DNA from: Salipiger sp. H15
Lineage (GTDB): Bacteria > Pseudomonadota > Alphaproteobacteria > Rhodobacterales > Rhodobacteraceae
NCBI RefSeq assembly: GCF_040409955.1
Contig: NZ_CP123384.1
Coordinates: forward strand, 806,001-870,000
Reading direction: 5' to 3'
Length of the DNA: 64,000 nt
Positions 1-8,758 of this stretch are shown piece after piece. Both the position numbers and the translations under genes were made by a program. Position 1 is the first letter of the stretch, and each line of letters begins with the position of its first letter. The notes below the pieces were generated by a model, which was not told the DNA's origin, did no database searches, and worked only from the letters and a program-made list of their open reading frames with translations.

Positions 1-409
1 CGAGCCCTACCGGCCGGAGTTCCTCGCCGGGTTCCGGGCCGAGGGCTACCAGGTCGATCTCGACGCCGGTTTCGTCGAGGCGCGGCACATCATGGACCGG
101 CAGATCACCCGCGACATCAAGTTCGACATCGGCGGCGACCAGCAGCGCATCAGCTCGGTGAACACCGAGGTCTCGGCGGTGACCTTCAAGCACGTGCTGC
201 TGCCGGTCTGGCTCGCGGCCTACAAGTTCCGCGGCCAGACCTACCGTTTCGTGGTCAACGGCACGACCGGGCGGGTGCAGGGCGAGCGGCCCTGGTCGGC
301 CTGGAAGATCGCCGTGGCAATCATCCTCGGCACCATCGCCGCGGCGCTGATCGGCTACATGCTGTCCCAGTCGCAGGGCGGCGGCTTCAGCATTCCCGTT
401 GGCTATTGA
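1..409 (+). CDS. TFIIB-type zinc-ribbon membrane protein, C-terminal part
   Basis: The reading frame is open from the left edge, so this is the last ~136 residues of a longer protein whose start lies outside the window. It contains the motif FDIGGDQQRI, then FKHVLLPVWLAAYKFRG and VVNGTTGRVQGERPWS, followed by one hydrophobic helix (AVAIILGTIAAALIGYML) and a short glycine-rich tail. From memory of alphaproteobacterial homologues, this matches the end of proteins annotated as TFIIB-type zinc-ribbon or primosomal-N'-like, which carry Cys-x2-Cys ribbons at the N terminus. The ribbons are not visible here and no activity is established. Family assignment is fairly sure; function is unknown. Confidence 0.72.
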   Translation, partial: EPYRPEFLAGFRAEGYQVDLDAGFVEARHIMDRQITRDIKFDIGGDQQRISSVNTEVSAVTFKHVLLPVWLAAYKFRGQTYRFVVNGTTGRVQGERPWSAWKIAVAIILGTIAAALIGYMLSQSQGGGFSIPVGY

Positions 410-472
410 GCCGCCCCGGCACGACGCGCTAGGTATAGCGCTAACGGAATTCCAGAGACGAGGGAGCGCAGG

Positions 473-1384
473 ATGATCCTCTGCTGCGGTGAATCGCTGA
501 TCGACATGCTGCCCCGGACGAGCACCGGCGGCGAGCCCGCCTTTGCCCCGGTGGCCGGCGGCGCCGTGTTCAACACCGCCATCGCCCTCGGGCGGCTCGG
601 CGCGCCCGCGGGCTATTTCGGCGGGCTCTCGACCGATCTCTTCGGCACGATCCTCGCCGATGCGCTGAGCGCGTCGAAGGTGGATTCCAGCGCCTGCCCC
701 CGCTCGGACCGGCCGACCACGCTGGCCTTCGTGACGCTGGTGGACGGGCACGCGCGCTATGCCTTCTACGACGAGAACACCGCCGGGCGGATGCTGGCCG
801 AGGCCGACCTGCCGACGCTCGGGAGCGAGACCACGGCGCTCTTCTTCGGCGGCATCAGCCTTGTCGTCGAGCCCTGCGGCGATACCTACGCCGCGCTCTG
901 TGCGCAGGCGGGCGAGCGGGTGGTGATGATCGACCCCAACATCCGCCCCGGTTTCATCAAGGACGAGCCGCGCTACCGCGCCCGGCTTGCCGCGATGCTG
1001 GCGCGGGCCGACATCGTGAAGATCTCGGACGAGGACATGCACTGGCTCGGCACCACGCCCGAGGCACTGATCGCCGGCGGCACGGCGCTGGTGCTGGAAA
1101 CGCGCGGCGCCGAAGGCGTGCTGGCGGTGACCGCGCATGGCCGGATCGAGGTGCCCGCGACGCGGGCCGAGGTGGTCGACACCGTGGGCGCGGGCGACAC
1201 GTTCAACGCCGGGCTCCTCGCCGGGCTCGAGCGCGACGGTCTGCTGACCCGCGCCGCCCTGCGCGCCGCCGATCTCGAGGCGCTGCGCCCGGCGGTTGCG
1301 CTCGGGGCGAAGGCGGCGGCGGTGACCGTCAGCCGCGCCGGGGCGAACCCGCCCTGGATGCACGAGCTGGAGGCCGGCGCATGA
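473..1384 (+). CDS. PfkB-family carbohydrate kinase (fructokinase-like)
   Basis: A cytoplasmic ribokinase/PfkB-fold sugar kinase that should transfer phosphate from ATP to a sugar hydroxyl. The N-terminal glycine motif [15 protein letters not shown] and the C-terminal signature [12 protein letters not shown] are both present; the second Asp of the latter is the family catalytic base. At 303 aa the length is normal. The start is preceded by GAGGGAGCGCAGG. The stop overlaps the next gene (dtd) by 4 bases (ATGA), so the two are probably co-translated. Fructokinase is the most likely activity from overall resemblance, but the sugar cannot be read from sequence alone. Confidence 0.88.
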   Translation: MILCCGESLIDMLPRTSTGGEPAFAPVAGGAVFNTAIALGRLGAPAGYFGGLSTDLFGTILADALSASKVDSSACPRSDRPTTLAFVTLVDGHARYAFYDENTAGRMLAEADLPTLGSETTALFFGGISLVVEPCGDTYAALCAQAGERVVMIDPNIRPGFIKDEPRYRARLAAMLARADIVKISDEDMHWLGTTPEALIAGGTALVLETRGAEGVLAVTAHGRIEVPATRAEVVDTVGAGDTFNAGLLAGLERDGLLTRAALRAADLEALRPAVALGAKAAAVTVSRAGANPPWMHELEAGA

Positions 1385-1824
1385 GGGCGCTGATCCAGCG
1401 CGTCTCGGAAGCCAGCGTGAGGGTCGAGGGCGCCGTGGTCGGCGAGATCGGCCCGGGGCTGCTCATCCTCATCTGCGCCATGCAGGGCGACACCGAGGCG
1501 CAGGCCGACAGGCTCGCCGCCAAGATCGCCAAGCTGCGCATCTTCCGCGACGACGAGGGGCGGATGAACCGCTCGGTGCTCGACACCGGCGGCGCGGCGC
1601 TGGTGGTCAGCCAGTTCACCCTTGCCGCCGACACGCGCAGCGGCAACCGCCCCGGCTTCTCGACCGCCGCCGCCCCCGCCGAGGGCGAGCGGCTCTACGA
1701 GTATTTCGCCGGGCGCATCGCCGCGCAGGGCATTGCCACCGCCACCGGCCGCTTCGGCGCCGACATGAAGGTGGCGCTGCTCAACGACGGGCCGGTGACG
1801 ATCTGGCTGGACAGCGAGGGCTGA
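1381..1824 (+). CDS. dtd: D-aminoacyl-tRNA deacylase
   Basis: DTD removes D-amino acids (and glycine misloaded on tRNA-Ala) from tRNAs, protecting translation. The 147-residue length is typical. The protein opens with [17 protein letters not shown] and carries the two cross-dimer active-site motifs, SQFTLAADT (SQFTL type) and NDGPVT near the C terminus (NGPVT type). The ATG overlaps the stop of the upstream PfkB kinase. Downstream the gene meets a convergent lipoprotein gene after only 7 bases. The assignment is secure. Confidence 0.96.
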   Translation: MRALIQRVSEASVRVEGAVVGEIGPGLLILICAMQGDTEAQADRLAAKIAKLRIFRDDEGRMNRSVLDTGGAALVVSQFTLAADTRSGNRPGFSTAAAPAEGERLYEYFAGRIAAQGIATATGRFGADMKVALLNDGPVTIWLDSEG

Positions 1825-1831
1825 GCCCCGC

Positions 1832-3082
1832 TCAAAGCTCCGAGCCCGGCACCAGCGTACCGCGCAGGTAGGCCATCCGCAGCTCGGCCCGCGCCAGCGC
1901 GAAACGCTGGGAAAGCTCGGTCTCCTGCGCGTCCAGCGCGTTCAGCACCGGCCCAAGCGCCTGCCCAGCCGGAAGCAAGCCCGAGCGGAAGAGTCGGGTG
2001 GCCTGCACCGCGCTTGCCGCCGCCGAGGCGCGGCGCCGCTCGGTTTCGGGATGCGCCGCCCGCAGCGCCTCGAGTTCCCGCGCGGTGTTGCCGATCTCGC
2101 GCTCCGCCGCGGCGACGGCGGCCTGCGTCCAGCGCGGCTCGCCCTCCGGCGGCGACCAGTCGCCCGGCTCGCTGCCCTCGCCGTCGAAGCCCGCGGCCTC
2201 CTCGAGCGCGGCGAGTTCCTCGGGCGAGCGGCGCAGGTCCAGCCCGTCGAGCAGCGCGTTTGCGGCGCGGCGGTCCCGAGCCAGCCGCGCGCGGTCCTCG
2301 ACCCGTGCCTGCATCAGCGCAAGCGGCGACGGCGCAACCAGATCTCGCAGCCCGCCCAGGCCCTCGACCCCACCGAGCCGGCTGTCGCCCATGGCGGCAA
2401 GCTCGGCCCGCGCCGCACCCGCCGTCTCGAGCGCCGCGCGCCGCCCGTCGCGCACCCGCGAGACCTGCGCCCGCAACCGCTCGAGCTCTGCCGGAACCCC
2501 GGCCTGCGCGAGCGGCCAGTCAAGCGCCGCCAGATCGCGATAGCCCGCCTCGTAGACATCGGCGCGCGCGCGTGCCTCCTCGGCGTCGAGATGCCGGGAG
2601 ATCGCCTCGAAGACCTGGGCATTCGCCTCTTCGGCAAGGGCGAGCGCGGCGCCGTCGATCCCCGCCAGCGCAAGATCGCGCTCGGCCTGCTTGCGCGGCG
2701 TGTCGAAGCGCTGGGGTTGCGCCTGCGCCTCGTCGGACATGCGCCGCAGCGCCGCCAGCGACAGGTCCGGGCCGAGGTCGGGCAGCCAGGAAAGCTCCTC
2801 CGCCTCGCCGCGCAGCCACGCGACCCGAAGCTCTGAGGCGGCGTGAAAGCCCTCGCCCTCCAGCACGGCCCGCGCGATCGCCGCGTAGGGCGTGCCGGGG
2901 CGGATGGCCCCCGGGCGCTGCGCCAGCGCCTCGAGCACCCCGCCCCCCGTCTCACTCCGCAAGGCCATGCCCCGCGGCACGGCGGGCGGCTCGGCGGGGG
3001 CCGCCGCGTAGCCCCGCATGCATCCGGGCAGCAAGGCGACAAGCGCGATGCAACAGCCCAACCGGAAAGATGATGTGGTCAT
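1832..3082 (-). CDS. TolC-like outer-membrane lipoprotein (orphan)
   Basis: The product begins MTTSSFRLGCCIALVALLPGC, a signal peptide ending in a lipobox with Cys21 as the likely lipidation site. The rest (about 395 aa) is Ala/Glu/Arg-rich, strongly helical and coiled-coil-like, resembling the TolC/OEP outer-membrane efflux fold that forms a trimeric channel. I place the start at 3082 because it gives an intact lipoprotein signal and is directly preceded by a purine-rich GGGGAGGG; an in-frame start at 3103 would spoil the signal peptide. No adaptor (MFP), RND or ABC partner is nearby, so this channel is an orphan here. Family moderately sure; substrate unknown. Confidence 0.7.
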   Translation of the reverse strand: MTTSSFRLGCCIALVALLPGCMRGYAAAPAEPPAVPRGMALRSETGGGVLEALAQRPGAIRPGTPYAAIARAVLEGEGFHAASELRVAWLRGEAEELSWLPDLGPDLSLAALRRMSDEAQAQPQRFDTPRKQAERDLALAGIDGAALALAEEANAQVFEAISRHLDAEEARARADVYEAGYRDLAALDWPLAQAGVPAELERLRAQVSRVRDGRRAALETAGAARAELAAMGDSRLGGVEGLGGLRDLVAPSPLALMQARVEDRARLARDRRAANALLDGLDLRRSPEELAALEEAAGFDGEGSEPGDWSPPEGEPRWTQAAVAAAEREIGNTARELEALRAAHPETERRRASAAASAVQATRLFRSGLLPAGQALGPVLNALDAQETELSQRFALARAELRMAYLRGTLVPGSEL

Positions 3083-3428
3083 CCCTCCCCTCCACTCGGT
3101 CACTCGTCACAAAGAACGTGGCAACGCGCCACGGCACAGATCGGCAAGGGCGGAGGATCGGATCGCCCGGGGCCACGTGCCCCCGGCGGGTGGCAAGCCT
3201 GCGCCGCCTGCCCGCCCCGAAGGGACGGACCGGATCGTCGTCAGCGTGCCGTGATCTACCGCTCTCCCTGGCGCGGGCCGCTCTTTCATGAACACGGCGG
3301 CCTCGTGCCTTGGAAAGAGGCTATCTTATTTTTGCCACAATTTCCAGCGCCAGAGGGTCGCACCCGGCGCCGTGGCAAATTCGGAACACCGGCGTTGCCG
3401 GAATGTCGCGCGGGTATGGCCCCTCAGG
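3083..3428. other. Intergenic stretch without a supported gene
   Basis: This 346-base gap lies between the TolC-like lipoprotein gene (reads left) and the 3' end of the NUDIX gene. Short open frames exist on both strands but have no ribosome-binding site or recognisable product. A locally AT-richer patch around 3323-3350 could belong to a promoter, but I cannot define -35 and -10 boxes with confidence. Confidence 0.5.
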
Positions 3429-3881
3429 TCAGCCCAGCAGCGCCGAGATGAGCGGCAGCTCGTGCGGCGCGTCGCAGAGGGTCAGCAGCAGCGCCGCCAG
3501 TTCCGGCTCGTCCACGCGCCGCGCGGCATCCCTCGGCGAGAACCACTTGCGCTTGCGCTCCTTGCGCTCCTTCCAGTCGCGCTGGAGGCGCTCGACGATC
3601 ATCGGGTAGACCCGCACCCGGCAGCGCAGCTCCGTGCCATCCGCGCGCCGCTTGCCGTAGTGGTAGGCGCCGATCTCGGCCTTGCCAACATGGCCGCAGG
3701 CCCCGGCTTCCTCGAGCGCCTCGATCTCGGCGGCGGCCCAGGGTTTCTTGCCGTCCATCTCCCAGCCCTTGGGCATCACCCAGCGCCCGGTGTCGCGCGA
3801 CGTCACCATGAGCACCCGGAGCTTTCCGGTCTTGTCCCACTGCAGCGGGAGGGCGGCGATCTGCTCACCGAGGGAAGTCAT
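3429..3881 (-). CDS. NUDIX hydrolase
   Basis: A 150-residue NUDIX-fold protein expected to hydrolyse a nucleoside diphosphate linked to another moiety (diphosphoinositol-polyphosphate-like subfamily from overall look). It has PLQW near the N terminus, RWVMPKGWEMDGK, and the NUDIX helix ending EALEEAGACG, followed by GAYHYGKR. Compared with the classical Gx5Ex7REUxEExGU box, the first Glu is Lys and the Arg is Ile. Loss of the first Glu is common in this alphaproteobacterial subfamily; the Arg change is less usual. It stands alone, reading left toward the cyd genes' opposite side. Substrate unknown. Confidence 0.85.
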   Translation of the reverse strand: MTSLGEQIAALPLQWDKTGKLRVLMVTSRDTGRWVMPKGWEMDGKKPWAAAEIEALEEAGACGHVGKAEIGAYHYGKRRADGTELRCRVRVYPMIVERLQRDWKERKERKRKWFSPRDAARRVDEPELAALLLTLCDAPHELPLISALLG

Positions 3882-3960
3882 ACGTCAGGATACCTGCTGG
3901 GAAACCCGTGCCTGCTACGCAGGGAATGTAACCTGCGTGTGACATCGGGCCACCGTCCCG

Positions 3961-3988
3961 CCGGAAAACCGGGGCGCCCCGGTTCCGG
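3961..3988. terminator. Strong GC hairpin downstream of cydX
   Basis: CCGGGGCGCCCCGG (3969-3982) is a perfect dyad flanked by AA/TT and then CCGG/CCGG, giving a long stem just beyond the cydX stop codon. No T-run follows on the minus strand, so it may be a processing or 3'-stabilising hairpin rather than a classical intrinsic terminator. Confidence 0.45.
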
Positions 3989-4001
3989 CGGACAGGCGTC
4001 C

Positions 4002-4124
4002 TCAGGGCTCCCTCTCGGCCTCGGCGACCATGCGCGCGTCCTCGCGCAGCTCCAGCCACATCGCGTTCATCACGGCAAAGAGCGCCGCCAGCGGCAGGCC
4101 GAGGATCCAGGCGAAATACCACAT
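4002..4124 (-). CDS. cydX: Cytochrome bd oxidase small subunit CydX
   Basis: A 40-residue single-helix protein beginning MWYFAWILGLPLAALFA, the hallmark of the CydX/YbgT family that stabilises the haem groups of cytochrome bd-I. It starts 14 bases after the cydB stop and has a good AAGGAAAG ribosome-binding site. The charged C-terminal tail (LREDARMVAEAEREP) is expected to face the cytoplasm. It completes a cydABX operon. High confidence despite the small size because of motif and position. Confidence 0.93.
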   Translation of the reverse strand: MWYFAWILGLPLAALFAVMNAMWLELREDARMVAEAEREP

Positions 4125-4138
4125 GTGTTCTTTCCTTC

Positions 4139-5299
4139 TCAGTAGGCGCTGTGCGAGCTGGAAACGTCTTCCTCGGTGACCTTGCCCCAGAGCACCTTGT
4201 AGACCCAGGCCGTGTAGGCGAGGATGATCGGCAGGAAGATCACCGTCGCCACCAGCATGACGAAGAGCGTCAGGTGCGAGGACGAGCTGTCCCAGACGGT
4301 GAGCGAGCTGCGCGGATCGACGGTGGACGGCAGGATGAAGGGGAACATGGTCAGCCCGACGCTCGAGATGACCCCGAGGATCGCCAGCTTGGACCACAGG
4401 AAGGTCGAGACCTCGAACCCCTCGCGCAGCCCCCGCACGGCCATGAAGATGCCCGCGAAGCCAAGCACCGGCGCGATCGCGATCCACGGGCGCTCGGCAT
4501 AGGCCGCCAGCCACGAGCCGCCGCGCGCGACCTCCTTGAAGAGCGGGTTCGAGGGGCCGTCCTTCACGATCTCGGAGGTGATGTGGAAGCCGTCGATGCC
4601 GAAGGCCAGCCAGAGCCCGGCCAGCGCGTAACCGCCCGCCGCGATGATCCCGGCGACCGTGCCGATGCGCTGCGCGCGAAAGGCGACCATGCCCTTGGTC
4701 TTCAGCGACAGCCAGGCCGCGCCGTGCATGATCAGCATCGACAGCGACACCACCCCGCAGAGCAGCGCGAAGGGGCGCAGCAGCCCGAGGAACTTGCCCA
4801 GGAAGCTGCCGTCGTACATCGGCATGAGATCCTCGGTCAGGTGGAAGGGCACACCCAGAAGCACGTTGCCCACCGCCACGCCGAAGAGCAGCGCCGGGGC
4901 CGCGCCGCCGACGAAGAGTGCCCAGTCCCAGCCGTTCCGCCATTTCGCGCTCTCGCGCTTGGAGCGGTACTTGAAGCCCACCGGGCGCAGGATCAGCGCC
5001 GCGAGGATGGCGAACATCGCAAGGTAGAAGCCCGAGAAGCTGACCGCGTAGAGCGGGGGCCAGGCGGCGAAGATCGCGCCGCCGCCAAGGATGAACCAGA
5101 CCTGGTTGCCCTCCCACACCGGGCCGATGGTGTTGATCACCACGCGCCTCTCGACGTCGGTCTGGCCGACGAAGGGCAGCAGCGCGCCGACCCCCATGTC
5201 GAACCCGTCGGTGAGCGCGAAGCCGATCAGCAGCACGCCGAGCAGCGCCCACCAGACCAGGCGGAGAAGTTCGAAACTGATAAGATCATGCAGGATCAT
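4139..5299 (-). CDS. cydB: Cytochrome bd ubiquinol oxidase subunit II
   Basis: CydB is the second integral-membrane subunit of the bd quinol oxidase, which reduces O2 with high affinity without pumping protons. The 386-aa protein has about nine hydrophobic helices, the N-terminal motif GFALTDGFDMGVGALLP and the conserved GPVWEGNQVWFILGGGAIFAAWP. It begins 5 bases after the cydA stop, within the cydA-cydB-cydX operon. The typical long form seen in proteobacterial bd-I enzymes applies. Confidence 0.96.
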   Translation of the reverse strand: MILHDLISFELLRLVWWALLGVLLIGFALTDGFDMGVGALLPFVGQTDVERRVVINTIGPVWEGNQVWFILGGGAIFAAWPPLYAVSFSGFYLAMFAILAALILRPVGFKYRSKRESAKWRNGWDWALFVGGAAPALLFGVAVGNVLLGVPFHLTEDLMPMYDGSFLGKFLGLLRPFALLCGVVSLSMLIMHGAAWLSLKTKGMVAFRAQRIGTVAGIIAAGGYALAGLWLAFGIDGFHITSEIVKDGPSNPLFKEVARGGSWLAAYAERPWIAIAPVLGFAGIFMAVRGLREGFEVSTFLWSKLAILGVISSVGLTMFPFILPSTVDPRSSLTVWDSSSSHLTLFVMLVATVIFLPIILAYTAWVYKVLWGKVTEEDVSSSHSAY

Positions 5300-5304
5300 G
5301 GCGC

Positions 5305-6918
5305 TTACTCCGCGGGCACATCGGCAAAGGGACCCTTGCCGTCATGGGTGCGCAGCCGATGCTCGTGCCGCGCCATCCATTTCTCGGTTTCCTCGACATC
5401 CTCCTGCGGGCCCTTGCGGATGTATTTCAGCATGAGGCCCATCTCGACGATGAAGAGCACGGTGTAGAAGATCGCGAAGCCCGCGATGGTGAAGAGCAGG
5501 TCGGCCACGCTCAGGTGCGAGGCCGAGAGCGCGGTGGGCAGGATGCCGTCCACCGTCCAGGGCTGGCGGCCGTACTCGGCGACGATCCAGCCCATCTCGG
5601 CGGCGATCCAGGGCAGCGGGATCCAGAGCACCGCGAGCCGAAGCGCCCAGCGGGGATAGCCATTTCGGCGGAAATTGCTGAGCACGAAGAAGAGCCCGGT
5701 CAGCGCGATGAACGAGAAGCCGAGCCCGACCATGATGCGGAACGACCAAAAGAGCGGCGCGACGCCCGGCACGGTGTCGTCGGCGGCCATCCTGATCTGC
5801 TCTTCCGTGGCCTCGCGCGGGTCGTCCACGTAGCGCTTCAGCAGCAGCGCGTAGCCAAGGTCACCCGAGTGGCGCTCGAAACTCTGGCGCACCTCCTCGG
5901 GCGTGTCTCCGCGCTGCGCGCGGATGGTCATCAGCTCGTCATAGGCGAGGATGCCCGAGCGGATGCGCGCTTCGGATTCCGCGACCAGCTCGTTGATGCC
6001 GGGGATCTCGCGGGTCAGCGAGCGGGTGCCGATGAGCCCCATGACCCAGGGGATATGCACCGCGTAATGGGTCTCGCGCGCCTCCTGGTCGGGGAAGCCG
6101 ATGAGGGTGAAATGCGCCGGGGCCGGCTCGGTCTCCCACATCGCCTCGATCGCGGCGAGCTTCATCTTCTGAGTGTGGCTGGCCGAGTAGCCGGACTCGT
6201 CGCCCAGCACCACGACCGAGAGCGAGGCGGCAAGGCCGAAGGAGGCCGCGACCGAGATCGAGCGCCGCGCAAGTTCCACGTGGCGGCCCTTCAGCATGTA
6301 CCAGCACGACACGCCCAGCACGAAGATCGAGGCGGTGATGTAGCCCGCCGAGACGGTGTGCACGAACTTCGCCTGCGCCACCTCGTTGAACACCACGTCG
6401 AAGAAGTTGGTCATCTCCATGCGCATGGTCTCGGGGTTGAACTCGGCCCCCACCGGATTGACCATCCAGCCGTTGGCGATGAGGATCCACAACGCCGAGA
6501 AGTTCGAGCCGATCGCCACCAGCCAGGCGACGATGCAATGCGCCACGCGCGAGAGCCTGTCCCAGCCGAAGAAGAACAGCCCGACGAAGGTCGCCTCGAG
6601 GAAGAAGGCCATCAGCCCCTCGATTGCCAGCGGCGCGCCGAAGATGTCGCCGACGTAGTGGCTGTAATAGCTCCAGTTCATGCCGAACTGGAATTCCATG
6701 GTGATCCCCGTGGCCACCCCGAGAACGAAGTTGATCCCGAACAGCGTGCCCCAGAATTTCGTCATCTGTCGCCAGATCGGCCGCCCGGTCATCACGTAGA
6801 CCGTCTCCATGATCGCCACGAGGATCGACAGACCCAGCGTCAGCGGCACGAAGAGGAAGTGGTAAAGCGCCGTCATCGCAAATTGCAGACGCGACAGCTC
6901 GACAACATCGAGCTCCAT
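5305..6918 (-). CDS. cydA: Cytochrome bd ubiquinol oxidase subunit I
   Basis: The catalytic haem subunit, 537 aa, in the cytoplasmic membrane. Axial haem ligands are visible by alignment to the family: His20 (TALYHFLF), His187 (KFVHTVSAG) and Met396 (FRIMVGLGF). The signature GWIVAEYGRQPW is present. The region between about residues 255 and 390 is a long Q-loop, so this is the L-type enzyme like E. coli bd-I rather than the short cyanide-insensitive CioA type. An FNR-type box 154 bases upstream points to induction at low oxygen. Same operon as cydB and cydX. Confidence 0.97.
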   Translation of the reverse strand: MELDVVELSRLQFAMTALYHFLFVPLTLGLSILVAIMETVYVMTGRPIWRQMTKFWGTLFGINFVLGVATGITMEFQFGMNWSYYSHYVGDIFGAPLAIEGLMAFFLEATFVGLFFFGWDRLSRVAHCIVAWLVAIGSNFSALWILIANGWMVNPVGAEFNPETMRMEMTNFFDVVFNEVAQAKFVHTVSAGYITASIFVLGVSCWYMLKGRHVELARRSISVAASFGLAASLSVVVLGDESGYSASHTQKMKLAAIEAMWETEPAPAHFTLIGFPDQEARETHYAVHIPWVMGLIGTRSLTREIPGINELVAESEARIRSGILAYDELMTIRAQRGDTPEEVRQSFERHSGDLGYALLLKRYVDDPREATEEQIRMAADDTVPGVAPLFWSFRIMVGLGFSFIALTGLFFVLSNFRRNGYPRWALRLAVLWIPLPWIAAEMGWIVAEYGRQPWTVDGILPTALSASHLSVADLLFTIAGFAIFYTVLFIVEMGLMLKYIRKGPQEDVEETEKWMARHEHRLRTHDGKGPFADVPAE

Positions 6919-7071
6919 GTCAGTACTCCTCTGTCCATGTGTCCGGATGGCGGGCGGTCACGCGCGTGGCCCCGGCCCCCGGTCACAAGCTTCAAGTCGA
7001 GGTGGGCGGATACTCTTTACCGTGCGACACCTTTCAGATGCCCTGCTACACCCGGGCATTGTGCCACCGGT

Positions 7072-7085
7072 TTGATCTGCATCAA
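7072..7085 (-). promoter_or_regulatory. FNR/FnrL binding site upstream of cydA
   Basis: TTGATCTGCATCAA is a perfect match to the FNR/FnrL consensus TTGAT-N4-ATCAA. It lies between the cydC stop codon and cydA, with its centre about 160 bases before the cydA ATG. That is compatible with an activated promoter around 7035-7045 on the minus strand, although the -10 there is weak. It implies that cydABX has its own oxygen-controlled promoter in addition to read-through from cydDC. Confidence 0.85.
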
Positions 7086-7090
7086 GATGA

Positions 7091-8758
7091 TCATGTTTTG
7101 GGGATATAGGTTTTCAGGTCGATCACGCGCCCGGCGGCCTCCAGCTCCGCCGCCCGGTGAGAGGCGGTGACGATCGCGGCCTCCGGCAGAAATTCCCTCA
7201 CGCCTGCAAGCACTTGCCTTGCCATGTCGGGATCCAGACCCTCGGTCGGCTCGTCGAGCAGCAGCAGCTTCGGGCGGCGCAGCAGCGCCCGGGCGAGAAC
7301 CAGTCGCCGCGCCTCTCCGCCCGAGAGCCCTGCCCCGCCCTCACCCAAAGGTGAACCGGTGCCACCCCGCGCCGCGACGGTCTGCGCCAGCTGCACGGCC
7401 TCGAGCGCGGCCATGGCCTCGGCCTCGGTCAGCGCCGGACGGGCCAGCGCGAGGTTCTCGAGCACCGTGCCCGAGACCAGCGCCGAGCGCTGCGGCACGA
7501 GGGTCAGCGCCTCGCGCAGTTCGGGCTCGGGCCATGCGCCGAGCGGGCGCCCGAGCAGCAGCACCTCGCCCGCCGTCACCGGCTCGAGCCCCGCGATCAC
7601 GTCGAGCAGGGTGGACTTGCCGAGCCCCGAGGCGCCGCGCAGCGCCAGCGTCTCGCCGGGTCGCAGGGTGAAGGACACATCGTGCAGCAGCAGGCGCGTC
7701 CAGCCGGGCCGGGCCAGCGACAGGTGGCGCAGCTCCAGCACCGGCGCATCCGCGGGAGCGGCCCCAGCGACCCGCGCGGGGCGCGCCATCTCCGGCGGCT
7801 CGGCCAGCACCCGCTCGGCGGCATCGCGCATCCGGCCGATCTCGGCCATGCCCCGGCGCAGCGGCAGCAGCGTCTCGCCAAGCGCCAGCGCGACGAAGAC
7901 GCCGATGGCGGCGCGCGCGGGGTCGAGCTCCGTCGCCGCCACCAGCCAGCCCGCCAGCGCGAAGACCCCCGCCGCGACCAGCGTGACGATGGCCGAAAGG
8001 CCCTGACCCGCGCGCATGTCGATGCGGTCGAGATGGTCCATCGCCTCGCGCGCCTCGGCCTCGGCGCCGTCCAGCCCCGCGCGCCAGGGCGGCAGCGCGC
8101 CCTGCAGGATCGCCTCGCGGCGGCCGCGGAAGAGGCCGATGGCGCGGCGGCGCAGGTCCTGCGCGGCATTCTCGGCCCTGCCCGAAAGGCCGAGCGTGGC
8201 GCGCGCCACCCGCCAGAGCACGAGACCGCCGCCAAGCAGGTAGCCCGCCGCAACCGAGAGCGCGACCGCGTGCGAGGTCAGCGCCCAGAGGCCGAAGAAG
8301 ACCGCTACATGGGTCAGAAGCGCCGCCGCGACGGGCAGCGCAAGCCGCAGCACCACCCCGTCGAGCGCGTCCACGTCGGCGGTGATCCGGGTCAGCGCCG
8401 AGGCACCGCGCAGGCGCCGCAGGTCAGCCACAGGGAAGCGTTCGAGCCGCGCGAGCAGGCTCACCCGCAGCGCCGCCAGCGCCCGCAGCGTCGCGTCATG
8501 GGTGAGCAGCCGCTCGCCGTAACGCGCCGCCGCCCGGCCAAGCGCCAGCCCGCGCACCCCGGCGCTGGGACGGAACACGTCGAAGGCGATGCCGACCCCC
8601 GCAACACCCGCCATGCCGGTCGCAGTGATGAACCAGCCCGAGAGCCCGAGCAGCCCCGCCCCCATCAGCAGCACCAGCACCGCCAGCAGCGCGCCGCGCC
8701 ACATGGCGACGGGGTGCGCCCGCCACAGGAGGCGCAGGACCTGCCAGAGCCTCAGCAT
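7091..8758 (-). CDS. cydC: Thiol reductant ABC exporter subunit CydC
   Basis: One half of the heterodimeric CydDC ABC transporter, which exports glutathione/cysteine to the periplasm and is required to assemble cytochrome bd. The 555-aa protein has an N-terminal six-helix membrane domain (from about residue 15 to 300) and a C-terminal ATPase with Walker A GASGLGKST, signature LSGGEARR and Walker B LLLLDEPTEG. It overlaps the end of cydD by 7 bases, so it is translated from the same message. It is assigned CydC by order (second, next to cydA) and resemblance. Confidence 0.93.
   Translation of the reverse strand: MLRLWQVLRLLWRAHPVAMWRGALLAVLVLLMGAGLLGLSGWFITATGMAGVAGVGIAFDVFRPSAGVRGLALGRAAARYGERLLTHDATLRALAALRVSLLARLERFPVADLRRLRGASALTRITADVDALDGVVLRLALPVAAALLTHVAVFFGLWALTSHAVALSVAAGYLLGGGLVLWRVARATLGLSGRAENAAQDLRRRAIGLFRGRREAILQGALPPWRAGLDGAEAEAREAMDHLDRIDMRAGQGLSAIVTLVAAGVFALAGWLVAATELDPARAAIGVFVALALGETLLPLRRGMAEIGRMRDAAERVLAEPPEMARPARVAGAAPADAPVLELRHLSLARPGWTRLLLHDVSFTLRPGETLALRGASGLGKSTLLDVIAGLEPVTAGEVLLLGRPLGAWPEPELREALTLVPQRSALVSGTVLENLALARPALTEAEAMAALEAVQLAQTVAARGGTGSPLGEGGAGLSGGEARRLVLARALLRRPKLLLLDEPTEGLDPDMARQVLAGVREFLPEAAIVTASHRAAELEAAGRVIDLKTYIPKT

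Noticed and set aside
3107..3295. A short minus-strand frame in the gap before the NUDIX gene
   Set aside because: No ribosome-binding site and no recognisable product.
5344..7170. A 608-residue plus-strand open frame across cydA
   Set aside because: It is antisense to cydA, has shadow-type composition and no ribosome-binding site.
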